From: Azadirachta indica
Lineage: Eukaryota; Streptophyta; Magnoliopsida; Sapindales; Meliaceae
Assembly (NCBI GenBank): GCA_022749755.1
Contig: CM040442.1
Coordinates: 4,996,457 to 5,060,456, forward strand
DNA length: 64,000 nucleotides
Reading direction: 5' to 3'
Under the pieces are notes generated by a model. The model worked only from the letters and a program-made list of their open reading frames with translations, was not told the origin of the DNA and searched no databases. This document shows positions 25,314 to 36,007 of this stretch, in pieces. Position numbers and translations under genes: made by a program. Within the stretch, counting starts at the first letter, position 1, and the number at the start of each line of letters is the position of its first letter.

Positions 25314-26525
25314 TTATCCACTGGCATTCTCGGCAGATACATCATTCTCATCATCAAGACCCTGTCTTATTTTCGCGATCTCGGCCTGTGCTCTCTCCAT
25401 AATCTGCCTCTTCTGCATTTCCAAGTCCCTGTGGAAATCCATTCTCATCCTTTCTAATTCTAGCATCTGCTGTCTCTTACTATTCTCAATCTTCTCATAT
25501 ATCTCACTAAATTTGTGTATAGAATCTGCAAGCAATCTAAACGATGACCTCTCATCAGATTCCCTTCCAATCTTCCTTTTCTTGGGTGGAAGTCCATCTG
25601 AATCATCCTCCTCACCACCAATAGATTCAGAATTCGCTGGACTATCCCTCATCTCATCCACTCCATTTGCACGATTCAAATAAGCCCTAGGATTCATAAA
25701 TACATACTCTCCAGAGTCCAACCCACAAGAGAGTCCACCTTGTTGTGGAGGTGAAGACATTAGCATATCCATTTTCTTGAAATAGACCCATTTGCTACTG
25801 GTGTCGCCTGTCTCTGCCATCCTGAGCTTCTCCTTCTTATATTTCTTCTTTAATGTATCCAAACGGTTCCTGCACTGCGTGTCTGTCCTTTCAATCTTTG
25901 ACACCTCTGATACCTTCTCTGCGACTTCTTGCCATTCCTCAGATCGGAGACTCTTCCTCCCACGTTGCAGAAATCGGTCACCCCAAGCATCTAATAGAAC
26001 AAATGTCTCATGCTCATTCCAATCTGTAAGCGAATTCCGCCCACCAGATGATGGCCTTGGTGCAGGAGGAGCCACAGCTGGAGTCGGTACTCGAGGAGCA
26101 AATTCATAACTTGAAACCAAACTCTTCAACTTCCTCTTTTTTGGGTGCCTTTCTAAATTAACATCATCTGTTTTCCAATTGTAAATTTTGGGATTCCCAC
26201 CATCTTCATCCTCATTATACTCATCGTCATTATCATGATCATCAGCCTCCTCATCTTCATCATCATCATCCACATCTCTCCCAACATATTGAGTACTGCC
26301 ATTATTTTGATTATTGTTTTCTTCTTCCTCTCCTAATTCTATTTCATCCTCTTCATCATCTACATCATCCTCGTCCTCGTCATTAATATATTGATTGTCA
26401 ACTGCCCTAGAATATGGCATGCCCCGAACAGGGAGCTTTTGGCGATTCGAGGAACCATAGCCCTGCTGGTGATTCATAGCATAAGGGTTTGGTGGATACC
26501 TCGCATCATCATCAGTGTCATCCAT
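25314..26525 (-). CDS. Trihelix (MYB/SANT-like) transcription factor, SIP1/ASIL-type clade
   Basis: An intronless 403-residue frame. Residues 45-110 are very acidic (runs of Asp and Glu). A basic nuclear signal (PKKRKLK) lies near 129. The trihelix domain spans about 165-255: LTDWNEHETFVLLDAWGDRF, then SEEWQEVAEKVSE, TDTQCRNRLDTLKKKYKKEK and SSKWVYFKKMD, with spaced aromatic residues in each helix. A second basic patch (PPKKRKIGR) lies near 315. The C-terminal helix, about 335-392, is a charged coiled coil (RQQMLELERMRMDFHRDLEM), typical of the SIP1 clade. Known role: binds GT-type elements; relatives include ASIL1/2, which repress embryo genes in seedlings, and ENAP1/2, which bind EIN2. I cannot tell which member this is. 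It diverges from the FLZ gene and converges with the PPR gene. Confidence 0.93.
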   Translation of the reverse strand: MDDTDDDARYPPNPYAMNHQQGYGSSNRQKLPVRGMPYSRAVDNQYINDEDEDDVDDEEDEIELGEEEENNNQNNGSTQYVGRDVDDDDEDEEADDHDNDDEYNEDEDGGNPKIYNWKTDDVNLERHPKKRKLKSLVSSYEFAPRVPTPAVAPPAPRPSSGGRNSLTDWNEHETFVLLDAWGDRFLQRGRKSLRSEEWQEVAEKVSEVSKIERTDTQCRNRLDTLKKKYKKEKLRMAETGDTSSKWVYFKKMDMLMSSPPQQGGLSCGLDSGEYVFMNPRAYLNRANGVDEMRDSPANSESIGGEEDDSDGLPPKKRKIGRESDERSSFRLLADSIHKFSEIYEKIENSKRQQMLELERMRMDFHRDLEMQKRQIMERAQAEIAKIRQGLDDENDVSAENASG

Positions 26526-26564
26526 TTAAAAAAAAAAAAAAACTCAAGCTCACAAGAAGACCAA

Positions 26565-27163
26565 CTGCAAAACTTACACAATTACCTCACTATCTAACTC
26601 TAAAACAAGATTCAAAAACCAAAACAAATAAATCCCGGGATGTAATAGTACTCCAAATCTTAAGCACTATTGCCAATCCACCAATATCTTCATTTACACA
26701 GAATCAGGCATCGAACCAAAACTTTTGTTGCAACTACACTAATTTCTAACTTCAAACATTAACAAAAGCTTTCTCCACAATAATCAGAAACCTAAATCAA
26801 TAAAACCATGGGCACATGCGAAGCTTCCAACTACCAAATTATTTTTTAAAAGATCAAATACACCAAACAACAAAGACCCACAAATCTAGACTTCAGAAAA
26901 ACCTAAATTTATTTACTTTGAATAATCAAATTTTCCATCTTTTCGATAACCAAATCAAGAAACAATCAACGTCCTCAATTCATAACCTCAAAGTTCATTC
27001 CTTTCCATTCAATCAAAACTCAATATTACATATCCAAGCAAAAAAACGAAAATAAAATAACTCATTCCCCTCAAAAACTACTAAAAATAAAAGAAAAAAC
27101 TGTTCTTGTAGCTAAGGGAAGAATTCAATTCAAAGAAAAAAAACAAAACCCCACGACTCTTAC
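26565..27163 (-). other. Probable 5' UTR intron of the trihelix gene
   Basis: On the minus strand a donor (CGAG|GTAAGAG at 27163) and an acceptor (TTTTGCAG| ending at 26565) flank an AT-rich segment. The acceptor is 39 nt before the start codon. The leader exon upstream (about 27164-27340) is rich in AACCCTAA-like sequence. Confidence 0.5.
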
Positions 27164-27432
27164 CTCGAAACTAGCTTAAATTTTGAATCTTTTCTCCAAA
27201 ATCAAACCCTAATTCAAGCTTCTTTAAAAAAATTAATAAAAACTAAAAACCCTAACTCAGAAATTTGTCAGAATCGAAAATGAATGCGGAAGAAAATGTA
27301 AAACAAGATGGTGGAGAGGGGTGTAAAAGCACATTCGGATTTCGTTCTTAAGCGATTGCTGCTAATGTACGCCTGGTGTGTTCATGTTTGCAACAACAAA
27401 GACTTCCTTATTACGGGCTTGGACTTGTATTC

Positions 27433-27459
27433 TTGTGGGCCTCTTTTATAGGCCCACAA
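27433..27459. promoter_or_regulatory. Perfect 10-bp inverted pair of site II motifs, trihelix promoter
   Basis: TTGTGGGCCT (27433-27442) and AGGCCCACAA (27450-27459) are exact reverse complements around a 7-nt spacer. Both contain the TCP-bound TGGGCC core. They lie about 100 bp upstream of the inferred trihelix leader. Confidence 0.6.
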
Positions 27460-27469
27460 CACTAAAACC

Positions 27470-30400
27470 GCAGCGAGTGATATTTTTAAAAAAAAAAATT
27501 AAATGAGAGTAAAGAGATCTCATTTACGAAACATTAAACTTTTACTCTTTACATGATTTGAAAGTGTGAAACTTATTTTAAGTTAGTCAAACTACTCTCA
27601 AGAGGAAATAAAAAAAAAATTAATAAATTATTATAAATTAAAACAAGCAAAAAATTAAAAAAAATATATAGAGGCATTATAGGTAATAACTACCCTCGTC
27701 AACATCTACTACTTATATTTTTTATAAAAAATTTTACCCACATAATAAAGTCACAAATACAATTCAACCTCTTCTCCTAAAAACAGGAATGGTGATGACT
27801 TACTAATTACTACTCTCATGTATTTTGTTTCTTTTTTTTTTTTACATTTATCAATAAATTATCACTTTTAAATAAATTTCACTCAATTCTATTCATATCT
27901 TGATCATATACAATAAAAATCTACCATGCTAGAAAATTGTGTGTTAATAGAAGTTATCAAAATTTATCCACCAACACTACATATTTTTTAAAAGAAAAAA
28001 TATTAATCAATCCTTAAAATATTTTTAAATGTATATTTTATTTCAATTTAAAAATTATCTATTTAATTTATATTTAATAGCCGTAATATGCATAAAATAG
28101 ATAGTTGTTGATCTTGTTAAAACTCTAAAACTATTAATTTATATAATAATATAATTAATTTCGAGAAATTAGAGAAGGAAAGAAAGATAACACTTATTTA
28201 ATTATATATCTATTTAACACATTATAAGTTAAATATGTAATTTAAATTGTTGAGATTACAATATATATTATATAATATATATTTTTTTTGTGAAAAATAA
28301 GTTATATATATATATTTTTCATGTAAGAATTTAACAATTTTTTTTTCTTAAAAAAAAAAAAACCAAAAAACCAAAAATCTGTAAAGCTTAAACTCCAACA
28401 CCAACCAAGCACAAGCTCTTCATGCGTCACTAGCAAACAAAAGCACTTCTGTTTCACTGACGCACACGTCTGACACGTGTGGTGGGTCCCACTAAGCATG
28501 CCACGTACGATGATTCAATCTTGGGCCGTTGGATGGTCCTAATTTTTCCTAGGAATCTGTCTCTGCTGCCGTCGGATAGCACGAGATCGGCGCGGCAAAA
28601 CCGATCACGTGTGAGCCATTTTTATCTTAAAATTTTTTTTTAAAAACATTTATTATTAATTCGTCCCGCAAAAGCACGAAACAAACTGTAAACAAAGTAA
28701 CTGCGAGGAATCATTACTCAGAGCTAAGCTCTGTGTAGTGGGGTTCACTGTGGGACCCACAAAATCATGCAGTTGATGGCGAGTTTTTGACGTCGTTTAC
28801 TCTGACAGAGTTAACTATAATCGCATATGAGTCTACTATAATAACATATGAGTCCCTAAAGTTTAATTTATTAATTTAAATAATTTTAATAGTTTTAAAA
28901 ATATACATAAAATTTTAACTTATTAAAAATAACAATTATACCCTTATATAAGTAATTAACAATAATTTTTTAATTAATTATTATTATATAAAGGCATAAA
29001 TTTTGTGAAATTTAAGGTATTAAACAATAAATAATATCAAAGTATTAAGTCAAACAATAAAAAGAATAAAAAATTTTTCTTAATTACCCTTTGAATTTTT
29101 GTGTTACATCTTAATAAAGGGTTTCTATTGTTAATAGTTAGGAATCTCAAAATTTGTAAGGTGTAATCATAAACACTTAATTAAAAGTTGAGAAATATAA
29201 AGAAATAATATTAAAATTGTTTCACTTAATTTAACTTAATTAAGTTACTAAACATATTTAAAATGTGTTGTTACATTATTAATTAATACCACTGACTAAC
29301 AATTTAGATCTTTCTCACTTTGTTTAACTTAATAAAGTTACTAAACAAACTTAAAAGATTTTATTAAATTATTACCTATTAATATTTGTTAACAAATTGT
29401 TCATTTTTTGACTTAATAATTGTTTATAAATAGAAGTAAAAAAAAAAGCCGATATTGATTGAATGAAATCCAAAATATTATCTTGCCTAAAATTTTCATC
29501 TCCCGCATTCTTTTCTTCTCAATAAAACTTTATTTTCATCATTTCTTTTTCTGGTTCATTGACATCTTCATTTTCTTTTTCTTCTCTTTGATATTATAAT
29601 TTTACTGAATAAAATAAAGTTATTTATTTATTTTAAGCAATATATTATATATATATACACACACATACACAAAATTGTTAGTTGATTAATTTAGTGTCCT
29701 TTTTTCTAATATATTACACAATAAAAAAATTACTAAAGGAGTATTTTTAAAAGAAAGGCAGGACATTTTGGTATAATTTTATTATGGTTTTGAATTATAC
29801 TTTTTTTGTAATTAAAAAATGGGATTAGAACTTCGGAGGTTGAACCAAACAGAACCTTATGCCAACAGAAAACATCGCCGTTAGAAAAGAAGACGACGTT
29901 TAGTCAGTTATACTTGAATGCACCAGTCAGCTTTGTCTTTTAGTGCTGACTCCCTCAGAAAAAGCTAAATTAAATAAATAAATTAGAAAAAACCCCTCTT
30001 TCTATGCCTCCCTTCTCTTTATACATAGAAAAACCTCCTTCTCTATATAACATTAACACCATTTTTTTTTGGTTTTAATACTTTTTTTTTATTATCCATA
30101 AATTTACCACCTCCAAATCTGGGGCTAGAATTAAGTTAAAAATTTCCAATATAGAATTAATTTGCATCACTATTTTCCTTCCCTTTTTTCTGGGTTTTTA
30201 TGATAGTTATAAAGGCATAAATAAATTATTTATATTGAATTATTTAAATAAATTACGATAAAAATATCTAAATCAACTCGAACAAACAATTTTATAAAGT
30301 TGAGGTTCAGAATTATATAATTTAACAAAATAATCTCTGTTAAAATTTGATAAACATTATAGTTTATATGTTATATGCAACTTGTATTTGTATCTATTTA

Positions 30401-32036
30401 TTCTAAATTTTGTATAAGTTTCAATTTTAATTTAAAATTTTATTTTTTTGATAAAGTTGAATTTAAATTTTCAAAGCTCAATTGAACATGAATTTAGATT
30501 TAAAGAGTTATAAATTTAGAACATAAATTTTACTCTTATGTATATAATAATATAAATATTAGAAGACAAAAAGATTTATATGGAAACAGAGTTAAGTTCA
30601 ATTTATTAATTTTCAACTCTTAAGGTAATAAAGATTTAATAAAAAAGAAATTAATAACTGGTTCTTGTTATTAATAATGCACCAACTCATGTTAAGTTTG
30701 TTTTTCCAAGAAATGCCATTTTCGATCAAGTGGGATAATTAGCGGTCAGATTTTCATGGTAACACAGCTTAATGATATGAATGCTTCACACAGAAGAAAT
30801 TTTGTTTGTCTTTTAACTCCAAGAGTAGGAATATACAGAGTTTTGTACCGTAGACTATACAAATACGTATTACTTTGTTAATCATATGAGAGAGAGAGTG
30901 TGAGGAGTATATCAGAAGCCTCAGTTGCTTTACTGTTTCTCTGATTTTGATGCATGCAAGTAAAGCAAAAAAAAATGAAATAAGAAAAGAGGAGAGAAAA
31001 TGATATAGAGAGAGATAGATATTGAGTTTGTGCTATGCAAGTTTCTCACTTTGTCAATGGTTATCTCTATCTACTGCATTTGGGTTTTTTAGCTTTGAGT
31101 TTTCAGAGAAGAAAACCAAGTGGGTTTTTTGTTATTGTCTTGTTTTAATGAGTTTAGTGAGTTGTATTAGTGATTCATTTGGTGCATTTTTTCTCATATT
31201 GTAGTAGGCTTTAAATATTGGGTTTTGATTCAAAATCAGTTTGATTGATTTTTTTATTTTATAAATTATTTATTTGATGTTTTCGAGGTTCATTTGATGA
31301 AAATCTAATTGAGTTTTTGCATCTGGGTCCTGTCAATCTATAGCTCATTCGATTCCTAATTTATCTCCATTGTGTACTGGTGTTAAAGTTTTGGTTTTTA
31401 TTTTGCAGTATTGTATGAACATGCTTCTCTTTAGTGCATGATGTATCTGATCTTAGTATTGTGAATTGGGCATCATATTTGATTCTTTGTTTGCAATCAA
31501 TGCAAAGGACTCTATGTTGGGAGGTTGACTGGGATTTTTCTGATTTATAATCAAAAGGAGTATCTTGAATTTAAGTGTTTATCCAAATCCACGCAAGTTC
31601 CTTTTCCATCTATATCTTAATGTATGAAGAATTTTTAGTTGGCTCTAAGAATTGATCAGTGTTCTTAATAATCTTTCTTCATAATATACTTTATTCTTGC
31701 CTGCTTATGGTCTAGAATTTGCTTTCATCTATTGGTTTTGTTTAGTTTTATATCATTGAATAATGTTCTGGAGAAATGGTTATGCCCCTTGGTTCCTTTT
31801 ATCATTCTTCCTCTTACAGAGTGTTTTGAGATTAATTTTATGGGCATACTGCTTTTCTATATAAATCTTGATTATCTGTTTTCTGGTCTTTTTCAGCTGA
31901 ATGCACCATTGAAATTTATCATTTAGGTTGCTGGATCACTATTGTTGCTTTCTTACTTGTTGCCTGAGATAGTACATTGCTGCTGGATGTTGTCATTTCC
32001 GATAATTAATTATAAATTTTATTGAACTTATTGCAG
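27470..32036. other. Long intergenic region between trihelix and FLZ genes, including FLZ leader
   Basis: AT-rich spacer with no coding frame worth calling. It has one GC-richer island (28431-28810, listed separately). A core-promoter-like patch near 30000-30060 has CT-rich sequence and CTATATAAC. GA-rich, leader-like sequence near 30890-31030 may hold the FLZ transcription start, in which case about 31.2-32.04 kb would be a leader intron ending at the acceptor TTGCAG (32031-32036). Confidence 0.5.
28431..28810. promoter_or_regulatory. Cis-element island: G-boxes, two palindromic TCP sites, a GACGTC element
   Basis: Within 380 bp of unusually GC-rich sequence lie ACACGTGT (28474-28481), GTGGGTCCCAC (28483-28493), CCACGTAC (28502-28509), CACGTG (28606-28611), GTGGGACCCAC (28750-28760) and TGACGTC (28788-28794). 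GTGGGNCCCAC is the palindromic class I TCP consensus, and CACGTG is the bZIP/bHLH G-box. The island is about 1.1-1.5 kb upstream of the trihelix transcript and 3.3 kb or more before the FLZ start codon. Confidence 0.5.
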
Positions 32037-32038
32037 TA

Positions 32039-32080
32039 ATGAATTGTTGGTTTTCTTTCAAGAGGGAGGTGTTCTTATAG
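32039..32080 (+). other. Upstream ORF 1 of the FLZ gene (13 codons plus stop)
   Basis: ATG at 32039 begins two bases into the last inferred leader exon and reads MNCWFSFKREVFL, then TAG at 32078-32080. The next upstream ORF starts one base later. Whether it is in the mRNA depends on the leader intron acceptor at 32036. Confidence 0.45.
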
Positions 32081-32081
32081 T

Positions 32082-32111
32082 ATGAGGAAAAGTCTATTCA
32101 TGGTAATGTGA
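32082..32111 (+). other. Upstream ORF 2 of the FLZ gene, overlapping the main start codon
   Basis: ATG at 32082 reads MRKSLFMVM and stops at TGA (32109-32111). The last base of this stop is the first base of the main ATG (TGATG). Two internal in-frame ATGs (32100 and 32106) would end at the same stop; the last is a bare ATG-TGA. Such an arrangement favours termination-reinitiation or leaky scanning. Confidence 0.55.
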
Positions 32112-33358
32112 TGGCTGATTCTGCTTCAGAGTCTTATGTTCAGTCTGATACTTTCGGTATAAGACAAATAAGCAGCTCGCTTTTTGGGATTCCCGGGTTC
32201 CTAGTCGGACTTAGTTCTAAAGGTTCTTCTGATGTAGACTCTGTTCGGAGTCCTACATCTCCATTAGATTTCAGAGTTTTTGTGAACCTTAGCAATCCAT
32301 TTAGTGTTAGGTCTCCAAGATCGTCATTCCAAAAAGGATATCACAAGAAGTGGGATTGTAGTAAGGTAGGCCTTGGTATTGTAAACTCTCTTGCAGAGGA
32401 AAACAAATCCAGTGGTGATGTTCTTGATTCATCAAAGAGGAAAAATATAGTTTTTGGACCCCAGGTGAAAACTAGCATCCCTACTTCCTCAAGATGTTGC
32501 CGTGTATCTGTTAATTCTTTGACAAAATCCAATTCTTTGCCTCCAAACTACATGATTTCAACACTTCCACAAAACAAAAATCCCAAGTTTCCATTGGGAA
32601 GGTCAAATGGTGTTCTTGAAAATGGAGAACTCCCATTAGAACCCAAGCCATTTTCCTCTTCTCTTATCAGCCCACCCCAAAACCAGAATTTGAGTTCCAA
32701 ATCATTTTCATCCACGGCTGGAACTATCACAATGAGTGCACCTGTAGTTATTGACAGAGGTTTACCACTGGACAATGCTTTGAACCTTAAATCTTATTCA
32801 CTTCCAATGCCCGTTGGTCCTGGTGGCCATGTGGGGTCCCTCTCTGCAAATGAGATAGAGCTTTCTGAGGATTATACTTGTATAATATCTCATGGTCCAA
32901 ATCCTAAAACAACTCGTATTTTTGGTGACTGCATTTTGGAATGTCCAACTCATGAGTTGGCTAATTCTGATAAAGAGGGGGAAGAAGGGGTTGAATTGCC
33001 TCAAGTAGCTGAGCCTCCAGAGGGTTTAAGTTTAACTCATTATCCATCTGATGAGTTTTTGAGCTTCTGTTACTCATGCAAGAAAAAATTAGACAATGGT
33101 GAAGACATTTACATGTACAGGTTTGTCTCAAACACCATTCTTCACAATTTTCTTTTCAAGTCACTCTTAACATTAGCACTGAGTCTATTGTGTCTTTTGT
33201 TTTCTTCTAGAGGTGAGAAAGCTTTTTGCAGTTTTGATTGCCGCTCTGAGGAGATTTTTGCTGAGGAGGAAATAGAGAAAGCTTATGAGTCCTCCAAAAG
33301 CTCTCCCGAATCAAGCTACCATGAAGATTTCTTTGTACTGGGTATGCCCGCCGCATAA
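32111..33358 (+). CDS. FCS-like zinc finger (FLZ, DUF581) protein, FLZ10/MARD1-like
   Basis: Two exons, 32111-33120 and 33211-33358, give 385 residues. The N-terminal body has the blocks typical of long FLZ proteins: SLFGIPGFLVGLSSKGSSD, DSVRSPTSPLDFRVF and WDCSKVGLGIV. The FLZ domain is FLSFCYSCKKKLDNGEDIYM, then YRGEKAFCSFDCRSEEIFAE, a C-x2-C-x19-C-x3-C zinc-binding pattern split by the intron, as is usual in the family. Known role: FLZ proteins bind the SnRK1 kinase subunits and act as adaptors in energy and ABA signalling. The chosen ATG is the second of two apparent start codons, since the first (32108) is GTG. Two upstream ORFs precede it. An alternative splice within exon 2 would replace the last residues with a different tail (see 33467-33552). 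The subgroup is uncertain. Confidence 0.9.
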   Translation: MADSASESYVQSDTFGIRQISSSLFGIPGFLVGLSSKGSSDVDSVRSPTSPLDFRVFVNLSNPFSVRSPRSSFQKGYHKKWDCSKVGLGIVNSLAEENKSSGDVLDSSKRKNIVFGPQVKTSIPTSSRCCRVSVNSLTKSNSLPPNYMISTLPQNKNPKFPLGRSNGVLENGELPLEPKPFSSSLISPPQNQNLSSKSFSSTAGTITMSAPVVIDRGLPLDNALNLKSYSLPMPVGPGGHVGSLSANEIELSEDYTCIISHGPNPKTTRIFGDCILECPTHELANSDKEGEEGVELPQVAEPPEGLSLTHYPSDEFLSFCYSCKKKLDNGEDIYMYRFVSNTILHNFLFKSLLTLALSLLCLLFSSRGEKAFCSFDCRSEEIFAEEEIEKAYESSKSSPESSYHEDFFVLGMPAA

Positions 33359-33466
33359 TCATCTGTATTTTCTTTTCCCATGCTCTCATGTCCGTGAGTG
33401 ATGAAGTTATCATCAAGTTAAGTACCCTTGTCATCATAAAGAGCTGTGTATGTGAATCTTTTGCAG

Positions 33467-33552
33467 CCATGGATGATCACGATTCAACCATGCTGTTTGT
33501 GGAATGTTTGAACTTTCAGCAGAGTGATGAGTCATGGGTGGCAACAGCATAG
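33467..33552 (+). other. Possible alternative last coding exon of the FLZ gene
   Basis: If the donor G|GTATGCC at 33342 is used with the acceptor TTTTGCAG| at 33466, the frame continues AMDDHDSTMLFVECLNFQQS and ends at TAG 33550-33552. This gives 408 residues instead of 385. If not used in this way, the segment is 3' UTR. Confidence 0.4.
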
Positions 33553-36007
33553 AGTTTTTCTCTGTAGTCGGGATATGGTTAAAAGTTACTGCCATTTACT
33601 TCATAATTTTGATTAGATGGGTTAGAAGAGGCCAGAAGCCCTGGCTCATCAGTTTTCTTTATCTTTTTCTATATTTTCATGTTCTTTTGTCCTAATGAGA
33701 GTTCATGAAAATGCCTTTTGAGCATTTGAACTGATAATATAATGTGTGAGGTTATCACAAGACATGAAATTCTATATATTGTAATGTTTTACTCTTGATG
33801 ATCCTCCCAATATTTTGTTTCAGCAACGCAAAAAATGATTGAAGCTATATCTCGCTCTGGCCAAAACTTTAAAAGCATGATTTATAATTCTGTAATGACT
33901 TATGCAGAGCTAAGCAACTTTGTGATTGTTAAGTCAACACTTAGTTTTCCTTTTCTGAACTTGTTTGCTTTGAGTTCCTCCACATTCTTTTGATTTCAGT
34001 TCCGCAGCTTCCTTTTACATTCTCAATTGGAAAAGCACTCTGAATTTGATTCCCAAAATCTGCTTCTTAAGTGTTAAAGCTTGAAGCTCCAACATGACGA
34101 CCTTGTAGTCTGCTTCTTCTGCTTGCAAATGGCTTGCAATATAGAACCGTATAAATTGCCTTGTCTACTTTGAGTTAATTTACCTTTTTTCTTGTTTATA
34201 CTAGGTGACAACACCAACTAAATTATAGACCATTCTTTGGAAAAAGAACAATATTATTGTTGTCTTAGTCATAAAGAGCTTTAACCCCACATGATTACTT
34301 ATCAAAATGGACTAGTCTTTATTGTTGCCTTCACTTCAATGAAATCAATTGAAGATAAGAAAAATTATTCTATGGCATGATAATGAGATGACCCATAGAC
34401 GAAATCTCATACAATAAAATAATATGTAAAGGGGAAAGCTAAAAAAAAGAGATATTATATCAAAATATTAACTTCTTTAGCATTATACACTCTTAACACT
34501 TACCAAACTTTCACTCTTCTTTTATTAACCATGTATTTGGAAATATTTTTGGTATTCTTAAACCCAAAAATAGAGGTGGGTGGTAGTCAGTTGTATAAAA
34601 GGTTGGAATTTGAACCTACAATAAGTTGGGATCTAATTCATAATAAGAAAAGTTTTAAACTTTCAATGGATGAGTGAGTTAGCAAAAAATTTAGATTTCT
34701 TTATTATTTTTTCAAATTCATTATAAATAATATCAAAATTTTTCTTGAATTTAAGATAGTTTAAGGGCGTCAAATATCTTCTAAACTACTTGAACCTTAC
34801 TATTATTTAAGTTTGAGGTAATTTAAGAGCCATTAAGTATATCTCTTGATTATTCGAGCTCAGACAACAACATTATAGAAATGCATATACTTTGCCTTTT
34901 AGATGAAATTTGATTTTAGTGGCCCCCATCAAAACAAGAAGAAGTGTAATCTATCTAAAGTGGAAACACAGATTTTGTTGAAATGGGCACTAATTTTTTT
35001 TTTTTTTTTTTTCTACCGAGCTGAATTATTATAGGTAAAAGGTCATTGGGATCACAAGAGCATGCCACGTGGCGGTCTATGCGTTAGGAAGATTGAGGAT
35101 AAAAGTACTTTCTTCCTACTCGGCATCTTTTTATTGGTAGATCTACATTAAAATAAAGTGCTTGGTTCGGCTTACGTGGACCTCTTTATGAAAGGAAACC
35201 TAATTCATTAGAAAATTGCAAAAATGCCACATCAAATACCGAATAGTTTCAAAAAGATTTTTTTTTTATACTTGCTTTATGAATGTCATGTATTTCTTTT
35301 TTATTTGTTTTAATTTTTTAAAAATATTATAATTATAAATCAAATTCCTCTTCGATTTATATGTCCATCAAGATTTAAAACTAAACCTTATTAGTTAATT
35401 TTAAAAAAATTTATTAATTAAACTAATTAAGTCCCCATTAATTTTATTTATACGCATAATGAATTCATCATAGAAGTTGACAAAATTTTAATGATGAATG
35501 GATGATTAAGAGTATTTTGTGATATTATAAAAATATTTTTTTCGAATAAAAATTATTTTTTATTTATTGTATCGTATTAGATAATAATAATAAATAAAAA
35601 TATTTTAAAGTTAAAGTAAATGCTTAAAACATTTTTTTTTAATGAAAAATTAGTAGATGTTTCAAAATTATAATTATATATTTTACTGTTTTTATTAAAT
35701 ATTAAAATTTATTCAGTTATAAAACTTCCATAAATGGGGAGTCAATTATACCCAAATTTCTATTTTCATCGTTCAAGTTTTTTTTCCTTTTCCCGGTATA
35801 TATATATATTATCGTAAACTGTATCCATTAATACATTTCCAACTATCAAGGACAATTTGGTAAATTCGAAGGCCTTTAACTTATGAAATCCCAAACTGAA
35901 ATTGGAAGATAGAATCTGAGCGCTGAAACAAAACTAGACCTCTTTCACTGCTTTCTTATTATCTCGATCAAAATCGAATTAAAAAAAGGGAAGAAAATCG
36001 GAAAATC
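33553..36007. other. Intergenic between FLZ and MFP1
   Basis: The left 400 bases or so are FLZ trailer. From 34200 to 35950 the DNA is AT-rich with a long poly-T run near 34990-35012. No gene or clear transposon was seen. A small GC-richer patch around 35040-35200 holds the palindromic G-box listed separately. Confidence 0.55.
35064..35073. promoter_or_regulatory. Palindromic G-box GCCACGTGGC upstream of MFP1
   Basis: A perfect 10-bp palindrome with the CACGTG core, the strongest class of plant G-box, 935 bp before the MFP1 start codon. Light- and ABA-responsive bZIP and PIF-type bHLH factors bind such sites. A second ACGT core (TTACGTGG) lies about 100 bp downstream. Confidence 0.45.
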
